The notes beneath the pieces were generated by a model, which was not told the origin of the DNA, searched no databases, and saw nothing but the letters and a program-made list of their open reading frames with translations. Shown piece by piece: positions 23,783 to 31,686 of a DNA stretch of 64,000 nucleotides. A program made the position numbers and the translations under genes. Source of the DNA: REEB52 sp964626905 (lineage in GTDB: Bacteria; Chlamydiota; Chlamydiia; Chlamydiales; SM23-39); the NCBI GenBank assembly GCA_964626905.1, contig CAZVHA010000001.1, forward strand, positions 372,001-436,000. The letters are read 5' to 3'. The first letter of the stretch is position 1; every line of letters begins with the position of its first letter.

Positions 23783-24142
23783 TTACGCCGTAAGCCCGCG
23801 CTTCGCTGTCCCTACAATCGCAGTAAATGCTCCAGGATCCCGAATCGCTAACTCTGAAAGCGCCTTCCGGTTAATCTCACATCCCACTCTCTTCAGTCCA
23901 TCGATCAACCTGCTATATGACATCCCGTTGATCTTCGCGGCAACTCCAATCCGCGTAATCCATAAACTCCGAAAATCCCTCTTCCGAAGCTTCCTATGCT
24001 TATAGTTGAATGCCAATGCCGACATCAACGCATCCTTCGACAGCTTTAAGTGGTTCTTCCGATCCCCATAAAACCCTTTACACTTCTTCAGGAGTCTCTT
24101 CGTCCTCCTCCGGGCCGCTACCGCATTCGTCGCTCTTGTCAT
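23783..24142 (-). CDS. rplT: 50S ribosomal protein L20
   Basis: A 119-aa basic protein. N-terminal MTRATNAVAARRRTKRLLK is the extended rRNA-binding tail, and the globular C-terminal domain carries FRSLWITRIGVAAKINGMSYS and the LSELAIRDP segment. Length is standard. In many bacteria L20 represses its own operon by binding the rpmI leader. It lies 5 bp after rpmI. Confidence 0.97.
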   Translation of the reverse strand: MTRATNAVAARRRTKRLLKKCKGFYGDRKNHLKLSKDALMSALAFNYKHRKLRKRDFRSLWITRIGVAAKINGMSYSRLIDGLKRVGCEINRKALSELAIRDPGAFTAIVGTAKRGLTA

Positions 24143-24147
24143 CTTCT

Positions 24148-24342
24148 TTATGCCCCCATCAATCTCTTATACATTTTTAACTGCCCTTCATCGACAAGCC
24201 TCGACTTCGACAAGCTCCGCTTGCGCTTCGAACTCTTCTTCGTCAATATATGGCGCTTCCCAGGTCGCGTTCTCTTTAACTTTCCACGCCCTGTCAATTT
24301 AAATCTGGCCTTCACAGCCTTCCGTGTCTTCATTTTAGGCAC
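24148..24342 (-). CDS. rpmI: 50S ribosomal protein L35
   Basis: A 64-aa basic protein. The GTG at 24342 is chosen because the mature L35 start PKMKTRKAVKARFKLTGRGK follows it and GGGAG stands 13 nt upstream; a longer frame exists but would give an 80-residue protein, too long for L35. The ending KRLMGA is usual. The gene overlaps the end of infC by 8 nt, so the two are translationally coupled. Confidence 0.95.
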   Translation of the reverse strand: MPKMKTRKAVKARFKLTGRGKLKRTRPGKRHILTKKSSKRKRSLSKSRLVDEGQLKMYKRLMGA

Positions 24343-24880
24343 TGGTCGTTTCTCCCATTTTCTTTTCACTTGTTTTGGGCTTTTTCCCACTCGGAGATAA
24401 GATCGTCGTCATCGTTCGCCCTAATAACTTCGGCGGCGCCTCTACAATCGCAATATCCGCTAGTAAATCGCAAAATTGCCGCACCACCTTCTGCCCTAAA
24501 TCGAGATGGAGCATTTCCCTTCCGCGAAACATGATGCTAATCCGCACCTTGTTCCCCTTCAGAATAAACTCCCGAGCATGTTTCACCTTCGTCTCGAAAT
24601 CGTGCGTGTCAATGTTCGGCTTCAGCTTGATCTCCTTAACCTTGATCACAACCTGCGTTTTCCGACTCTCCTTCTCCTTCTTCGTTTGATAGTAACGGAG
24701 CTTCCCATAGTTGATGATCTTCGCCACCGGCGGATTGGCCGTCGGCGCTATCTCCACCAGGTCTAACCCCATCTCTTCAGCCTTCATCAGAGCCTCTCTG
24801 AGGCTCATGATCCCCAACTGCTGCCCATCCTCGGTGATCACTCTCAACCGAGCCGCCCGAATTTCCCTATTGATTCTCAA
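24335..24880 (-). CDS. infC: Translation initiation factor IF-3
   Basis: A 181-aa initiation factor that prevents subunit joining and checks start codons. The N-domain begins LRINREIRAARLRVITEDG, the linker is Lys-rich, and the C-domain contains IKLKPNIDTHDFETKVKHA and RISIMFRGREM. The most likely start is a TTG at 24880, inside the end of the upstream gene. Rare start codons are known for infC and allow IF-3 to repress its own synthesis, so this TTG fits the family. The C-terminus has a short polar extension (KPKTSEKKMGETTSA). Confidence 0.95.
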   Translation of the reverse strand: MRINREIRAARLRVITEDGQQLGIMSLREALMKAEEMGLDLVEIAPTANPPVAKIINYGKLRYYQTKKEKESRKTQVVIKVKEIKLKPNIDTHDFETKVKHAREFILKGNKVRISIMFRGREMLHLDLGQKVVRQFCDLLADIAIVEAPPKLLGRTMTTILSPSGKKPKTSEKKMGETTSA

Positions 24881-25841
24881 GCTTAACCCAAAGGTTCTGT
24901 TCCAACATCTGCTCCATCATTCGCTCAATATGAGCCGTTATCTGTATATCATTCCCCCTTCGCTCCGAGCGAACGAGAATTCGGCGCCTGCCTATCTGAT
25001 CGACTACGGTAAAATCGGTCACTCCCCCCAACTGGGAAGTAGAATGATCAAAGCCCATGATAGTAAGGGTTTTTCCAATCGAATGCAAGGAAGAAATCAT
25101 TTCCCCCTCTAGAAGAGCAAAAAAAGTCATCGCGAGCTTCGTCTCAAATAGGCCCGATGAGTAAACCTCTCCCACCCTCTTTTGACCCACCTGCTGATGC
25201 AGCTCATACCGATCGGCACCCAACCGGCCCGCCACCTCAGCCACCCCTTCAAACCACTCTTTTTTCAAACGGCCAATCAGACTCTCCCGCTTCTTCAACC
25301 CCAAAGCAAGCCAAATATTTTTTTTCCAAAACCCGAGCGACTCGCCGCGATCAAAAGGCTCCTGATACCCGCGCAAAACCTTCAAAAATTGCTTTAACTC
25401 CCCTTTCGATGGGGCGCACCATCCCCGAATGCGAATGCGGTTTTCCGTAAGGGGTTCCAAAGAGATCTTAAAAGCGGCAAGCTCCCCGGTATTTTTCAGA
25501 TGAGGCCCCAAACTCAAATCGAAAAATGCCCCCATCTGCACTACCTCAACAAGCCCCTTTTCCTCGATCGCCTCCGCTCGGGCAAAAAGCCCCAAATCAT
25601 TCAAAAGTTCCGACGCGCTAAAAGGGACCATTTCTAAAGTGCGAATCTCCCGCTTTTCCCGGACGATTTGTCTCATTTTTTCTTCGATAATATGTTCGTG
25701 AACCGGGTGAGGAAAGACAAATTCATAGGTGAAGCCCACTTCGCTCGCCCCACCCCCTAAAAGTTCAACCCCAGGAAACAATTCATAAAGGGCCGCCGCT
25801 GCAATTTCTGCCGCTGTGCGGCGCAATGTGTCCAAAACCAA
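24867..25841 (-). CDS. Degenerate threonyl-tRNA synthetase paralogue (TGS-less, editing-domain-like)
   Basis: A 324-aa protein of unknown function. Residues 1-135 align with the ThrRS N2 editing domain: AAEIAAAALYELFPG, the GFTYEFVFPHP loop, and VVQMGAFFDLSLGPHLKNTG matching the ThrRS DFVDLCRGPHLPSTG block. Of the four zinc/editing ligands only His114 remains; the two HxxxH histidines are Arg8 and Glu12, and the Cys is Ser110. The C-terminal part (about 230-310, LGGVTDFTVVDQIGRRRILV) weakly recalls the class II core but lacks its motifs. It overlaps infC by 14 nt and so is co-translated with a translation factor. A tRNA-binding or regulatory role is a guess. Confidence 0.55.
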   Translation of the reverse strand: MVLDTLRRTAAEIAAAALYELFPGVELLGGGASEVGFTYEFVFPHPVHEHIIEEKMRQIVREKREIRTLEMVPFSASELLNDLGLFARAEAIEEKGLVEVVQMGAFFDLSLGPHLKNTGELAAFKISLEPLTENRIRIRGWCAPSKGELKQFLKVLRGYQEPFDRGESLGFWKKNIWLALGLKKRESLIGRLKKEWFEGVAEVAGRLGADRYELHQQVGQKRVGEVYSSGLFETKLAMTFFALLEGEMISSLHSIGKTLTIMGFDHSTSQLGGVTDFTVVDQIGRRRILVRSERRGNDIQITAHIERMMEQMLEQNLWVKLENQ

Positions 25842-25856
25842 ATTCTTTTCTACTTT

Positions 25857-25930
25857 TGGGATGTAGCTGACTCGAACAGCTGACCTCTACGATGTCAACG
25901 TAGCGCTCTAACCAACTGAGCTAACACCCC
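25857..25930 (-). tRNA. tRNA-Val (GAC anticodon)
   Basis: On the minus strand the acceptor stem GGGGTGT pairs with ACATCCC (one G-T), the D arm reads GCTCAGTTGGTTAGAGC, the anticodon arm CTACG-TTGACAT-CGTAG gives GAC, and the T arm is GTCAGCTGTTCGAGTCAGCT. The discriminator is A. No CCA is encoded. It lies 15 bp upstream of the ThrRS-like gene. Confidence 0.94.
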
Positions 25931-25991
25931 GGTTCAAATGAGAATATGATAGATGCCTTGCGATTAAAGTTCAATCCGATATGATGGGAGA

Positions 25992-26540
25992 ATGCAAACA
26001 TCCGCCTCTCCCCACCTCTTCCTCGCCAAGGAGCTTTGGAAAAATTTCTTACAATGCAGCGATATCGCTATCGACGCCACCTGCGGCAATGGGAATGACA
26101 CCCTTTTCCTCGCAGGCCTTTGCACCGTCATTGGCATTGACATTCAACCTGTTGCCATCCAAAGTACAGCAGATCTTTTAGAAAAACATGGGAAAAAAGC
26201 CCTTTTGCAAAGGCTGTCTCACGAACACCTCGACAAACTCCCCCTTCCCCATCCCCCAAAACTCATCGTCTATAACTTAGGCTACTTGCCGAGAGGCGAC
26301 AAGAGCCTCACCACCAAAGTCGAAACCACTTTAGCAAGCGTCAAAAAAGGACTAGGTCTTCTCGCCCCAACGGGGGCATTGTCGATCACCTGTTATCCAG
26401 GACATGAAGAGGGGGCAAAAGAGGAGAAAAATCTCCTCGAATGGGCAACGCAACTCGGCTCCGATCGCTATCTCGTCTGCCACCACACGTGGCTCAATCG
26501 AAAAGGGGCCCCTTCACTCCTCTGGATCAGCGCTTTGTAA
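25992..26540 (+). CDS. mnmM: YtqB-type class I methyltransferase (tRNA mnm5U34 methyltransferase family)
   Basis: A 182-aa enzyme of the rRNA_methylase/YtqB family (PF06962), members of which complete the mnm5 modification of the wobble uridine in tRNAs. Motif I is DATCGNGNDTLFLAG (about 29-43), then IGIDIQPVAIQST, and VYNLGYLPRGDKSLTT is the diagnostic NPPY-like block. C-terminal SITCYPGHEEG is also typical. Its 3' end overlaps the convergent PHP gene by 27 bp. The substrate follows from the family and is not shown here. Confidence 0.85.
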   Translation: MQTSASPHLFLAKELWKNFLQCSDIAIDATCGNGNDTLFLAGLCTVIGIDIQPVAIQSTADLLEKHGKKALLQRLSHEHLDKLPLPHPPKLIVYNLGYLPRGDKSLTTKVETTLASVKKGLGLLAPTGALSITCYPGHEEGAKEEKNLLEWATQLGSDRYLVCHHTWLNRKGAPSLLWISAL

Positions 26541-27347
26541 CGCCTTAAAAATGTGTTCCGAAACCCAGGAACAACCCAAGGGGGTCATCGGCTTAAAACT
26601 GCCATGGTAATCCGATCCCCCCGTTGCGATCCAATTGCGCTCCTTTGCAAGTTTCAGCCAGGGGATCTCGAGCGCCTGATCGAGCCTCGAATAATAACAC
26701 TCAATTCCATCGAAGGGGAGTTGCAAAAGTTTTCGCAAAAATGCCCCTTTTCTAATGAAATGGGGATGAGCGAGGACCGCTTTTCCCTTCGCTTTGTGGA
26801 TCTCCTCTATCACCTCTTTCGGGTGGAACCGAATCCCAGAAGCATAGCAGAGCGCCCCCTCTTTTAAATACCGATCAAACGCCTCTTTAAAATCGGCTAC
26901 ATACCCTTTTTGCACCATCAAGGCGGCGATATGAGGCCTCCCAATGGTTTTGAACTTGGCAAAATCGAACAATTCCTCTTCAGTAATCGGCATCTGGTGT
27001 TGCTTTAACTTGTCCAAAATTGCCCTGTTTCTTTGCCCCCTTTTTTTTCGGATCTCGAGCAAAAATTGGGAAAATTTCTCACATTTTAAATCAAAGCCAT
27101 ACGCGAGAATGTGGACCGAGCTCCTTTCAAGCTCAGATGAAATTTCAACTCCGTTGAGCAGTTGGATTCCGAGCCGTTTCGCCTCGGCAAAAAAATCGGG
27201 TGTGTAGGCGTCGATCGTGTCGTGATCGGTGATCGATAGGCCTTGCAACTGGGCCTCCTTTGCTTTTTGCAAAAGCTCAAAAGGCGAATCGGTCCCATCA
27301 GAGTGATTTGAATGGCAATGGAGGTCTGCTCGAAATTCTTTATGCAT
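26514..27347 (-). CDS. PHP-domain phosphoesterase (TrpH/RNase AM family)
   Basis: A 277-aa metal-dependent phosphoesterase. PHP motifs are ADLHCHSNHSDGT (motif I, three His/Asp ligands), LSITDHDTIDAY (motif II), NGVEISSE (Glu ligand), KAVLAHPHFI (late His) and ATGGSDYHGSFKP at the C-terminus. Family members degrade 3',5'-bisphosphates or trim rRNA 5' ends. It overlaps murB by 8 nt in an operon nusB-murB-PHP and converges on mnmM. Confidence 0.88.
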   Translation of the reverse strand: MHKEFRADLHCHSNHSDGTDSPFELLQKAKEAQLQGLSITDHDTIDAYTPDFFAEAKRLGIQLLNGVEISSELERSSVHILAYGFDLKCEKFSQFLLEIRKKRGQRNRAILDKLKQHQMPITEEELFDFAKFKTIGRPHIAALMVQKGYVADFKEAFDRYLKEGALCYASGIRFHPKEVIEEIHKAKGKAVLAHPHFIRKGAFLRKLLQLPFDGIECYYSRLDQALEIPWLKLAKERNWIATGGSDYHGSFKPMTPLGCSWVSEHIFKALQSADPEE

Positions 27348-28176
27348 TGATGAGCCGGATTTCAGTTTCTAGCAAAACGCCAGTTTGCTGAAAAACCTTT
27401 TCCCGCACAAGTTCAATCAATTTTTTTACATCTTCCGCTGAGGCCCATTTCGAATTGACGATGAAATTGGCATGCATCTCAGAGACTTTTGCCCCCCCAA
27501 TTTGGAGCCCCTTAAGCCCACACTGCTCAATGAGCGCTCCCGCAGATCGGCCTGGCGGATTTTGGAAAACACACCCCGCACTTTTTTCTTTGAGCGGCTG
27601 TGTCCTCATTCGGTACGAGATGATTTCAAGCTGCTTTTTTCGGGCCTCTTCTTTTCCTTTCAAAGAAAAACGGGCGGCCAGAATCACGCCATCCATTTTT
27701 TGAAATGGGGATTTCCGATAGCCAAATACCAGCTCTTCTCGCAATATTTCTCTCCTCTTTTTCCCATCGAAAAAAAGGACCGATTTTAAAGAATCTGCTG
27801 TCTCAGAGCCATTCGCCCCCGCGTTCATGAAAACAGCGCCACCCACCGTCGCCGGAATGCCAGAGGCAAATTCGAGCCCCGACAATTTCTTTCTCGCAGA
27901 CTGCACCCCGATCAAAGAAAATGAGGTGCCCGACCCACAAAAAAGATTGCTCCCTTCCCAATCGGTAAAATCAATTTTGTTTAAGATGGCAAGGCCGACA
28001 AAAGGGGCGTCGCCAAAGAGGCAGTTAGACCCTTTTCCAATGACAATTTTGGGAAGATCGGAGGAGTAGGCCTCCTCCATCTCCTCGAAAGTGTGCACCT
28101 CGACAAAATGGGCAATTTCTCCCCCAATGCCAAAGGTCGAAAACTCACTGAGCAGGCGCCCTTTTTGAAACTCCAT
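27340..28176 (-). CDS. murB: UDP-N-acetylenolpyruvoylglucosamine reductase
   Basis: A 278-aa FAD enzyme for the second committed step of peptidoglycan precursor synthesis (NADPH reduction of enolpyruvyl-UDP-GlcNAc). FAD-binding blocks: STFGIGGEIAHFVEV, IVIGKGSNCLFGD, and GLEFASGIPATVGGAVFMNA. The C-terminal domain has AGCVFQNPPGRSAGALIE, with a Ser/Cys catalytic region, and GAKVSEMHANFIVN with the conserved Glu region. It is a short, type II-like MurB. Its 5' end lies within nusB (32-nt overlap). Its presence fits the chlamydial capacity to make peptidoglycan for division. Confidence 0.95.
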   Translation of the reverse strand: MEFQKGRLLSEFSTFGIGGEIAHFVEVHTFEEMEEAYSSDLPKIVIGKGSNCLFGDAPFVGLAILNKIDFTDWEGSNLFCGSGTSFSLIGVQSARKKLSGLEFASGIPATVGGAVFMNAGANGSETADSLKSVLFFDGKKRREILREELVFGYRKSPFQKMDGVILAARFSLKGKEEARKKQLEIISYRMRTQPLKEKSAGCVFQNPPGRSAGALIEQCGLKGLQIGGAKVSEMHANFIVNSKWASAEDVKKLIELVREKVFQQTGVLLETEIRLINA

Positions 28177-28555
28177 CGATCACCGCATTGATGAATTGAG
28201 CCCCCTCATTGGTCGCAAACTTGCGGCAAAGCCGGGTCGCCTCTCCAATAGCCAAAGATTGGGACATCTCGGAGCCAAATAATAATTCGAAAAGAATCAA
28301 TCGCAAAATCGTCCGCTCCACGCGCGTAATCCGCTCAAAGCTGTACTCCCTCGACTCCCCTGAAATTTTAGCATCAATTTGGGGCAAATGCTCTAAAATT
28401 TTTTTCACTTGGGCAAGTGCAGCCGAGATCTCCTTGCGAGTCGTCTTCAATTCGGCCATCATGAAAGGGGTCACCTCTTCAAAATCGGGAGCAAAATCGC
28501 TCATAAACAATATTTGAAAAAGGGCTTCTCGAAACTTTTGGGGCGGCATAGGCAT
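28145..28555 (-). CDS. nusB: Transcription antitermination factor NusB
   Basis: A 136-aa all-helical protein that with NusE binds boxA RNA in rRNA operons. The family start PPQKFREALFQILFMSD follows the chosen ATG at 28555; the frame is open to an ATG at 28597 and a TTG at 28576 with GGGAG before it, so the exact start is unclear. Typical helices are ERITRVERTILRLILFELLF and AIGEATRLCRKFATNEGAQF, ending INAVIDGV. It overlaps murB by 32 nt. Confidence 0.92.
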   Translation of the reverse strand: MPMPPQKFREALFQILFMSDFAPDFEEVTPFMMAELKTTRKEISAALAQVKKILEHLPQIDAKISGESREYSFERITRVERTILRLILFELLFGSEMSQSLAIGEATRLCRKFATNEGAQFINAVIDGVSKRAPAQ

Positions 28556-28669
28556 AGGTGCGGGCCAATATAACAAAATCTCCCTTTTTGTGCACATACA
28601 TGGAACCTAGTAAAAATATTCTTGCCTTCTTTTTTTTTTAAATGTAGAATGCGACTCTTGCCCTGAAGA

Positions 28670-29275
28670 GTGTGGAAAGTGATCGGCGTATTCTTAGATA
28701 CTGAGACCAATGGTCTTAACTCCCGAGTTCATAAAATTGTCGAAATCGCATTCAAAATCATCGATTTGACCACAGGCAATTTGAAGGACGAATACCAAAC
28801 TCTCATCACGATTCCGATTGAAAGCTGGGAAAAGAGCGATCAAGAGAGCCTTCGGGTCAATGGGTTTACTTGGAATGAGATCGCAAGCGGCCAAACTCCG
28901 CGCGGCGTCTCCCAAACCATCATCGATCTCTTCACCCGCTGGGAAATACGGCGAAAAAAGGCGGTTTTTATCTGCCAAAACCCCTCTTTTGATCGGGTCT
29001 TTTTCTCCCAGCTCATCGATCCCGACACACAAGAGCTGCTCCGCTGGCCCTATCACTGGCTCGATTTGGCCTCGATGTATTGGGCCCTTTCAATCAACCG
29101 GGCCAAAGAAAAAGTGGGCCCCTTTCCCTGGGAAACAGGGATTTCAAAAGATCTCATCGCGTCGCAATACCAACTCCCGAAAGAGGAAAAACCCCACCGG
29201 GCGATGAATGGAGTCAAACACCTTTTGCTCTGCTATGAAGCAGTCGTCGGCTTTCCCAAGAGAAAAAATCAATAG
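28670..29275 (+). CDS. DEDDh 3'-5' exonuclease-like protein (DnaQ/RNase T fold)
   Basis: A 201-aa exonuclease-fold protein. Exo I is present as FLDTETNGLNSRVHKIVEIA (Asp and Glu), and Exo II as ICQNPSFDRVFF. In Exo III, the pattern HRAMNG keeps the His and Ala but has Gly where the final catalytic Asp is expected. Starts at GTG 28670 or GTG 28679; I use the first. It is divergent from nusB and its end overlaps cydB by 7 bp. The lost Asp may reduce activity or be compensated. Confidence 0.72.
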   Translation: MWKVIGVFLDTETNGLNSRVHKIVEIAFKIIDLTTGNLKDEYQTLITIPIESWEKSDQESLRVNGFTWNEIASGQTPRGVSQTIIDLFTRWEIRRKKAVFICQNPSFDRVFFSQLIDPDTQELLRWPYHWLDLASMYWALSINRAKEKVGPFPWETGISKDLIASQYQLPKEEKPHRAMNGVKHLLLCYEAVVGFPKRKNQ

Positions 29276-30294
29276 CTCGCGTCTTGCAGATCCACTTTGC
29301 CCCGGAAAATGCGGTAAACCCAAAATCCATACGCGAGCACCAAAGGAAGGCCAATAGCAACAACAATGAGCAAATTGCGCAGCGTCGCTTGGCTCGACGC
29401 CACATTGAACAGCGTGAGGCTGTTTGTGTCGGGATCGATCGTCGAGCGGACAATGGTCGGGTAAGTTCCCAAAGCAAAAAGGATCAGAAGGAAGGCAATG
29501 CTCAGACAAGAAAAAACAAAAGCCCACCCATCTTTGCCGTGATTCAAAAGCCGTGGCACATTCAAAATGGCAAAAAAAGCGATCACCGGAAACACAAGTG
29601 TGTAGGGTCTATCCCAAAAGCGCTCCACCATGTGGGGCATGTAGATCACTGTGGCAATGCTCGTCAAAATATAAAAAAAGATAAAAATGGCGATCGCCTT
29701 ATTGATCCACCTGCGCACTGTTTGATGTGCCTCCCCTTCTGTTTTCATCGTCAGATAGATCGTTCCGTGCATCGCAAACAAAGACATGGCCGTGAGAGCG
29801 ACAATAACGGAGTAGGGCCTAAAAAAATCGACAAAAGTCCCCACATATTCTTGCTGAGAATTGAGAGGAACCCCCTCAACCATGTTTCCGAGAAGAAGCC
29901 CTATCACAAGGCCGACTAAAATGCTCGAAATCGAAAACGTCACATCCCAAAAAGAGCGCCAAAAAGGCGCTTGCATCTTGCTCCGAAATTCAATCGCACA
30001 CGCTCGAAACATGAGTCCCGCAATCAAAAACATAAAAAGAGTGTAAAACCCAGAAAAAATCGTCGCATAGGCATTCGGAAAGCCGGCAAAAAGCCCCCCC
30101 ATCATGATCACGATCCACACCTCATTGCCGTCCCAAACGGGGCCAATCGCATTGAGAAAAATGCGCCGCTCCCGATCGGTTTTCCCAAAAAGATGGATCG
30201 CCCCCACGCCAAGATCAAATCCGTCGAGAATGCAATAGGCCATCGAGGCAAGCCCCAAAACGAGATACCACAAAATCGCTAAATCCATCTTCAC
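29269..30294 (-). CDS. cydB: Cytochrome bd ubiquinol oxidase subunit II
   Basis: A 341-aa membrane subunit of the bd-type terminal oxidase, which oxidises quinol at low oxygen. It starts LAILWYLVLGLASMAYCILD, then the GFDLGVGAIHLF motif, and GPVWDGNEVWIVIMMGGLFAGFP are classic CydB segments; nine or so helices follow, ending VYRIFRGKVDLQDASY. The ATG overlaps the cydA stop by 4 nt. Together with the men operon in this window it would use menaquinol. Confidence 0.96.
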   Translation of the reverse strand: MKMDLAILWYLVLGLASMAYCILDGFDLGVGAIHLFGKTDRERRIFLNAIGPVWDGNEVWIVIMMGGLFAGFPNAYATIFSGFYTLFMFLIAGLMFRACAIEFRSKMQAPFWRSFWDVTFSISSILVGLVIGLLLGNMVEGVPLNSQQEYVGTFVDFFRPYSVIVALTAMSLFAMHGTIYLTMKTEGEAHQTVRRWINKAIAIFIFFYILTSIATVIYMPHMVERFWDRPYTLVFPVIAFFAILNVPRLLNHGKDGWAFVFSCLSIAFLLILFALGTYPTIVRSTIDPDTNSLTLFNVASSQATLRNLLIVVAIGLPLVLAYGFWVYRIFRGKVDLQDASY

Positions 30295-31655
30295 CGCCCA
30301 AGTACGTCCCGGTAAATCGAATCGCTGCGCTGCGAGGAAATCTCTTCAGGACCATGCTTGATTTTTCGATCGAGCAAAAAGAGAAAAAGGACAAAAAGGA
30401 GGGTGTAAATGCAAAGAAACATCGCAATCGAGCCCGACACCTGCGCAGCATCGATGGTTTTCGACACCCCCTCGCTTGTTCGGAGCAGCTTCCACACAAT
30501 CCAAGGCTGTCTCCCCGCTTCCGCCGAGATCCAACCGCACTGCTGCCCAATATGGGGCAAAAGCACAGAAAAAACCATGCACCACAAAAGCCCCTTTTTC
30601 ACGTGCAACCGGTTTCGCCACCAGTAATAAAAGCCAAAAAGGGCAATCAGAACCATCAATGCCCACATCGCAATCATGATGTGATACGTCTGAAAAACCA
30701 GAGCGACATTCGGCCACTCATCTTTCGGAATTTGATCGAGCCCCACAACCGGCGTCGAAAAATCCCGATAGGTTAAAAAACTCAAAAGCCCCGGAATTTT
30801 GATCGAGTGGACCTCTTCCGCTTTTGAATCGACCCATCCAATCAGGGAAAGAGGAGTCTTTTCTTGCGTCTTGTAAATCCCCTCGAGCGCAGCTAATTTG
30901 GCCGGCTGGTACTTCGCGACGAGCCGCGCGCTCCCATCTCCAGAAACGAGCTGCAAAACAAGAGAAACCCCTGCGACAAAAAGAGAAATGCGCATCATCG
31001 ATCGGGCAATTTTTTCATGCCGATTTTTTAAAAGGTAATAGGCTGCGACGCTCATCACAAAAAATGCCCCCGTCAGCCAGCAACCGAGGAGGACGTGAAA
31101 TAGCCTCTCCATGCTCGACGGATTGAACACCATCTCCCAAAATTGGGTAATTTCAGCTCTCGGCCCAAGCGGCGTATCGACAATGTGAAATCCTTGCGGC
31201 GTCTGCATCCAAGAATTGGCGACGATGATCCAAATGGCGCTAAAATGGGCCCCAAGACAGACGCAAATCGTTGAAAAATAGTGCAGTTTCGGCCCCACTC
31301 TGTCCCAGCCAAAGAGGAGAATGCCCAAAAATCCAGCCTCCAAAAAGAAGGCAAACATCCCTTCCGCCGCAAGCGCGCTCCCAAAAACGTCCCCGACAAA
31401 ACGGGAATATCTCGCCCAATTGGTTCCAAAAGCAAAGGTCTGAACGAGCCCCGTCGCAACTCCAAGGGCAAAGGTGAGGGAAAAAATCTTGATCCAAAAC
31501 TGGGTCATCTCTTTGTATTTCAGATCTTTTGTCTTCAAATAGAGCCCTTCCATGATGACGAGCATGAGCCCAAGACCAATGCTAATCGGAGGATAGAGAT
31601 AGTGGAAACAGGTGTTGAGGGCGAACTGAATTCGGGAGAGGAATAATACATCCAT
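30291..31655 (-). CDS. cydA: Cytochrome bd ubiquinol oxidase subunit I
   Basis: A 454-aa catalytic subunit with hemes b558, b595 and d. The ATG at 31655 begins MDVLFLSRIQFALN; a TTG at 31667 is an alternative. Heme ligands: His in RIQFALNTCFHYLYPP (b595) and the HVLLGCW His, and Met in the VFQTYHIMIAMW segment. The GRQPWIVWKLLRTSEGVS motif is the Q-loop end. The Q-loop is the short form. A 31-bp gap separates it from the divergent TolC-like gene. Confidence 0.96.
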   Translation of the reverse strand: MDVLFLSRIQFALNTCFHYLYPPISIGLGLMLVIMEGLYLKTKDLKYKEMTQFWIKIFSLTFALGVATGLVQTFAFGTNWARYSRFVGDVFGSALAAEGMFAFFLEAGFLGILLFGWDRVGPKLHYFSTICVCLGAHFSAIWIIVANSWMQTPQGFHIVDTPLGPRAEITQFWEMVFNPSSMERLFHVLLGCWLTGAFFVMSVAAYYLLKNRHEKIARSMMRISLFVAGVSLVLQLVSGDGSARLVAKYQPAKLAALEGIYKTQEKTPLSLIGWVDSKAEEVHSIKIPGLLSFLTYRDFSTPVVGLDQIPKDEWPNVALVFQTYHIMIAMWALMVLIALFGFYYWWRNRLHVKKGLLWCMVFSVLLPHIGQQCGWISAEAGRQPWIVWKLLRTSEGVSKTIDAAQVSGSIAMFLCIYTLLFVLFLFLLDRKIKHGPEEISSQRSDSIYRDVLGR

Positions 31656-31686
31656 AAAAAAGAGCAATCTTAGTATATGGGGGATA

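Noticed and set aside
29284..29919. A 211-codon plus-strand frame
   Set aside because: Antisense to cydB; highly basic composition typical of a shadow frame.
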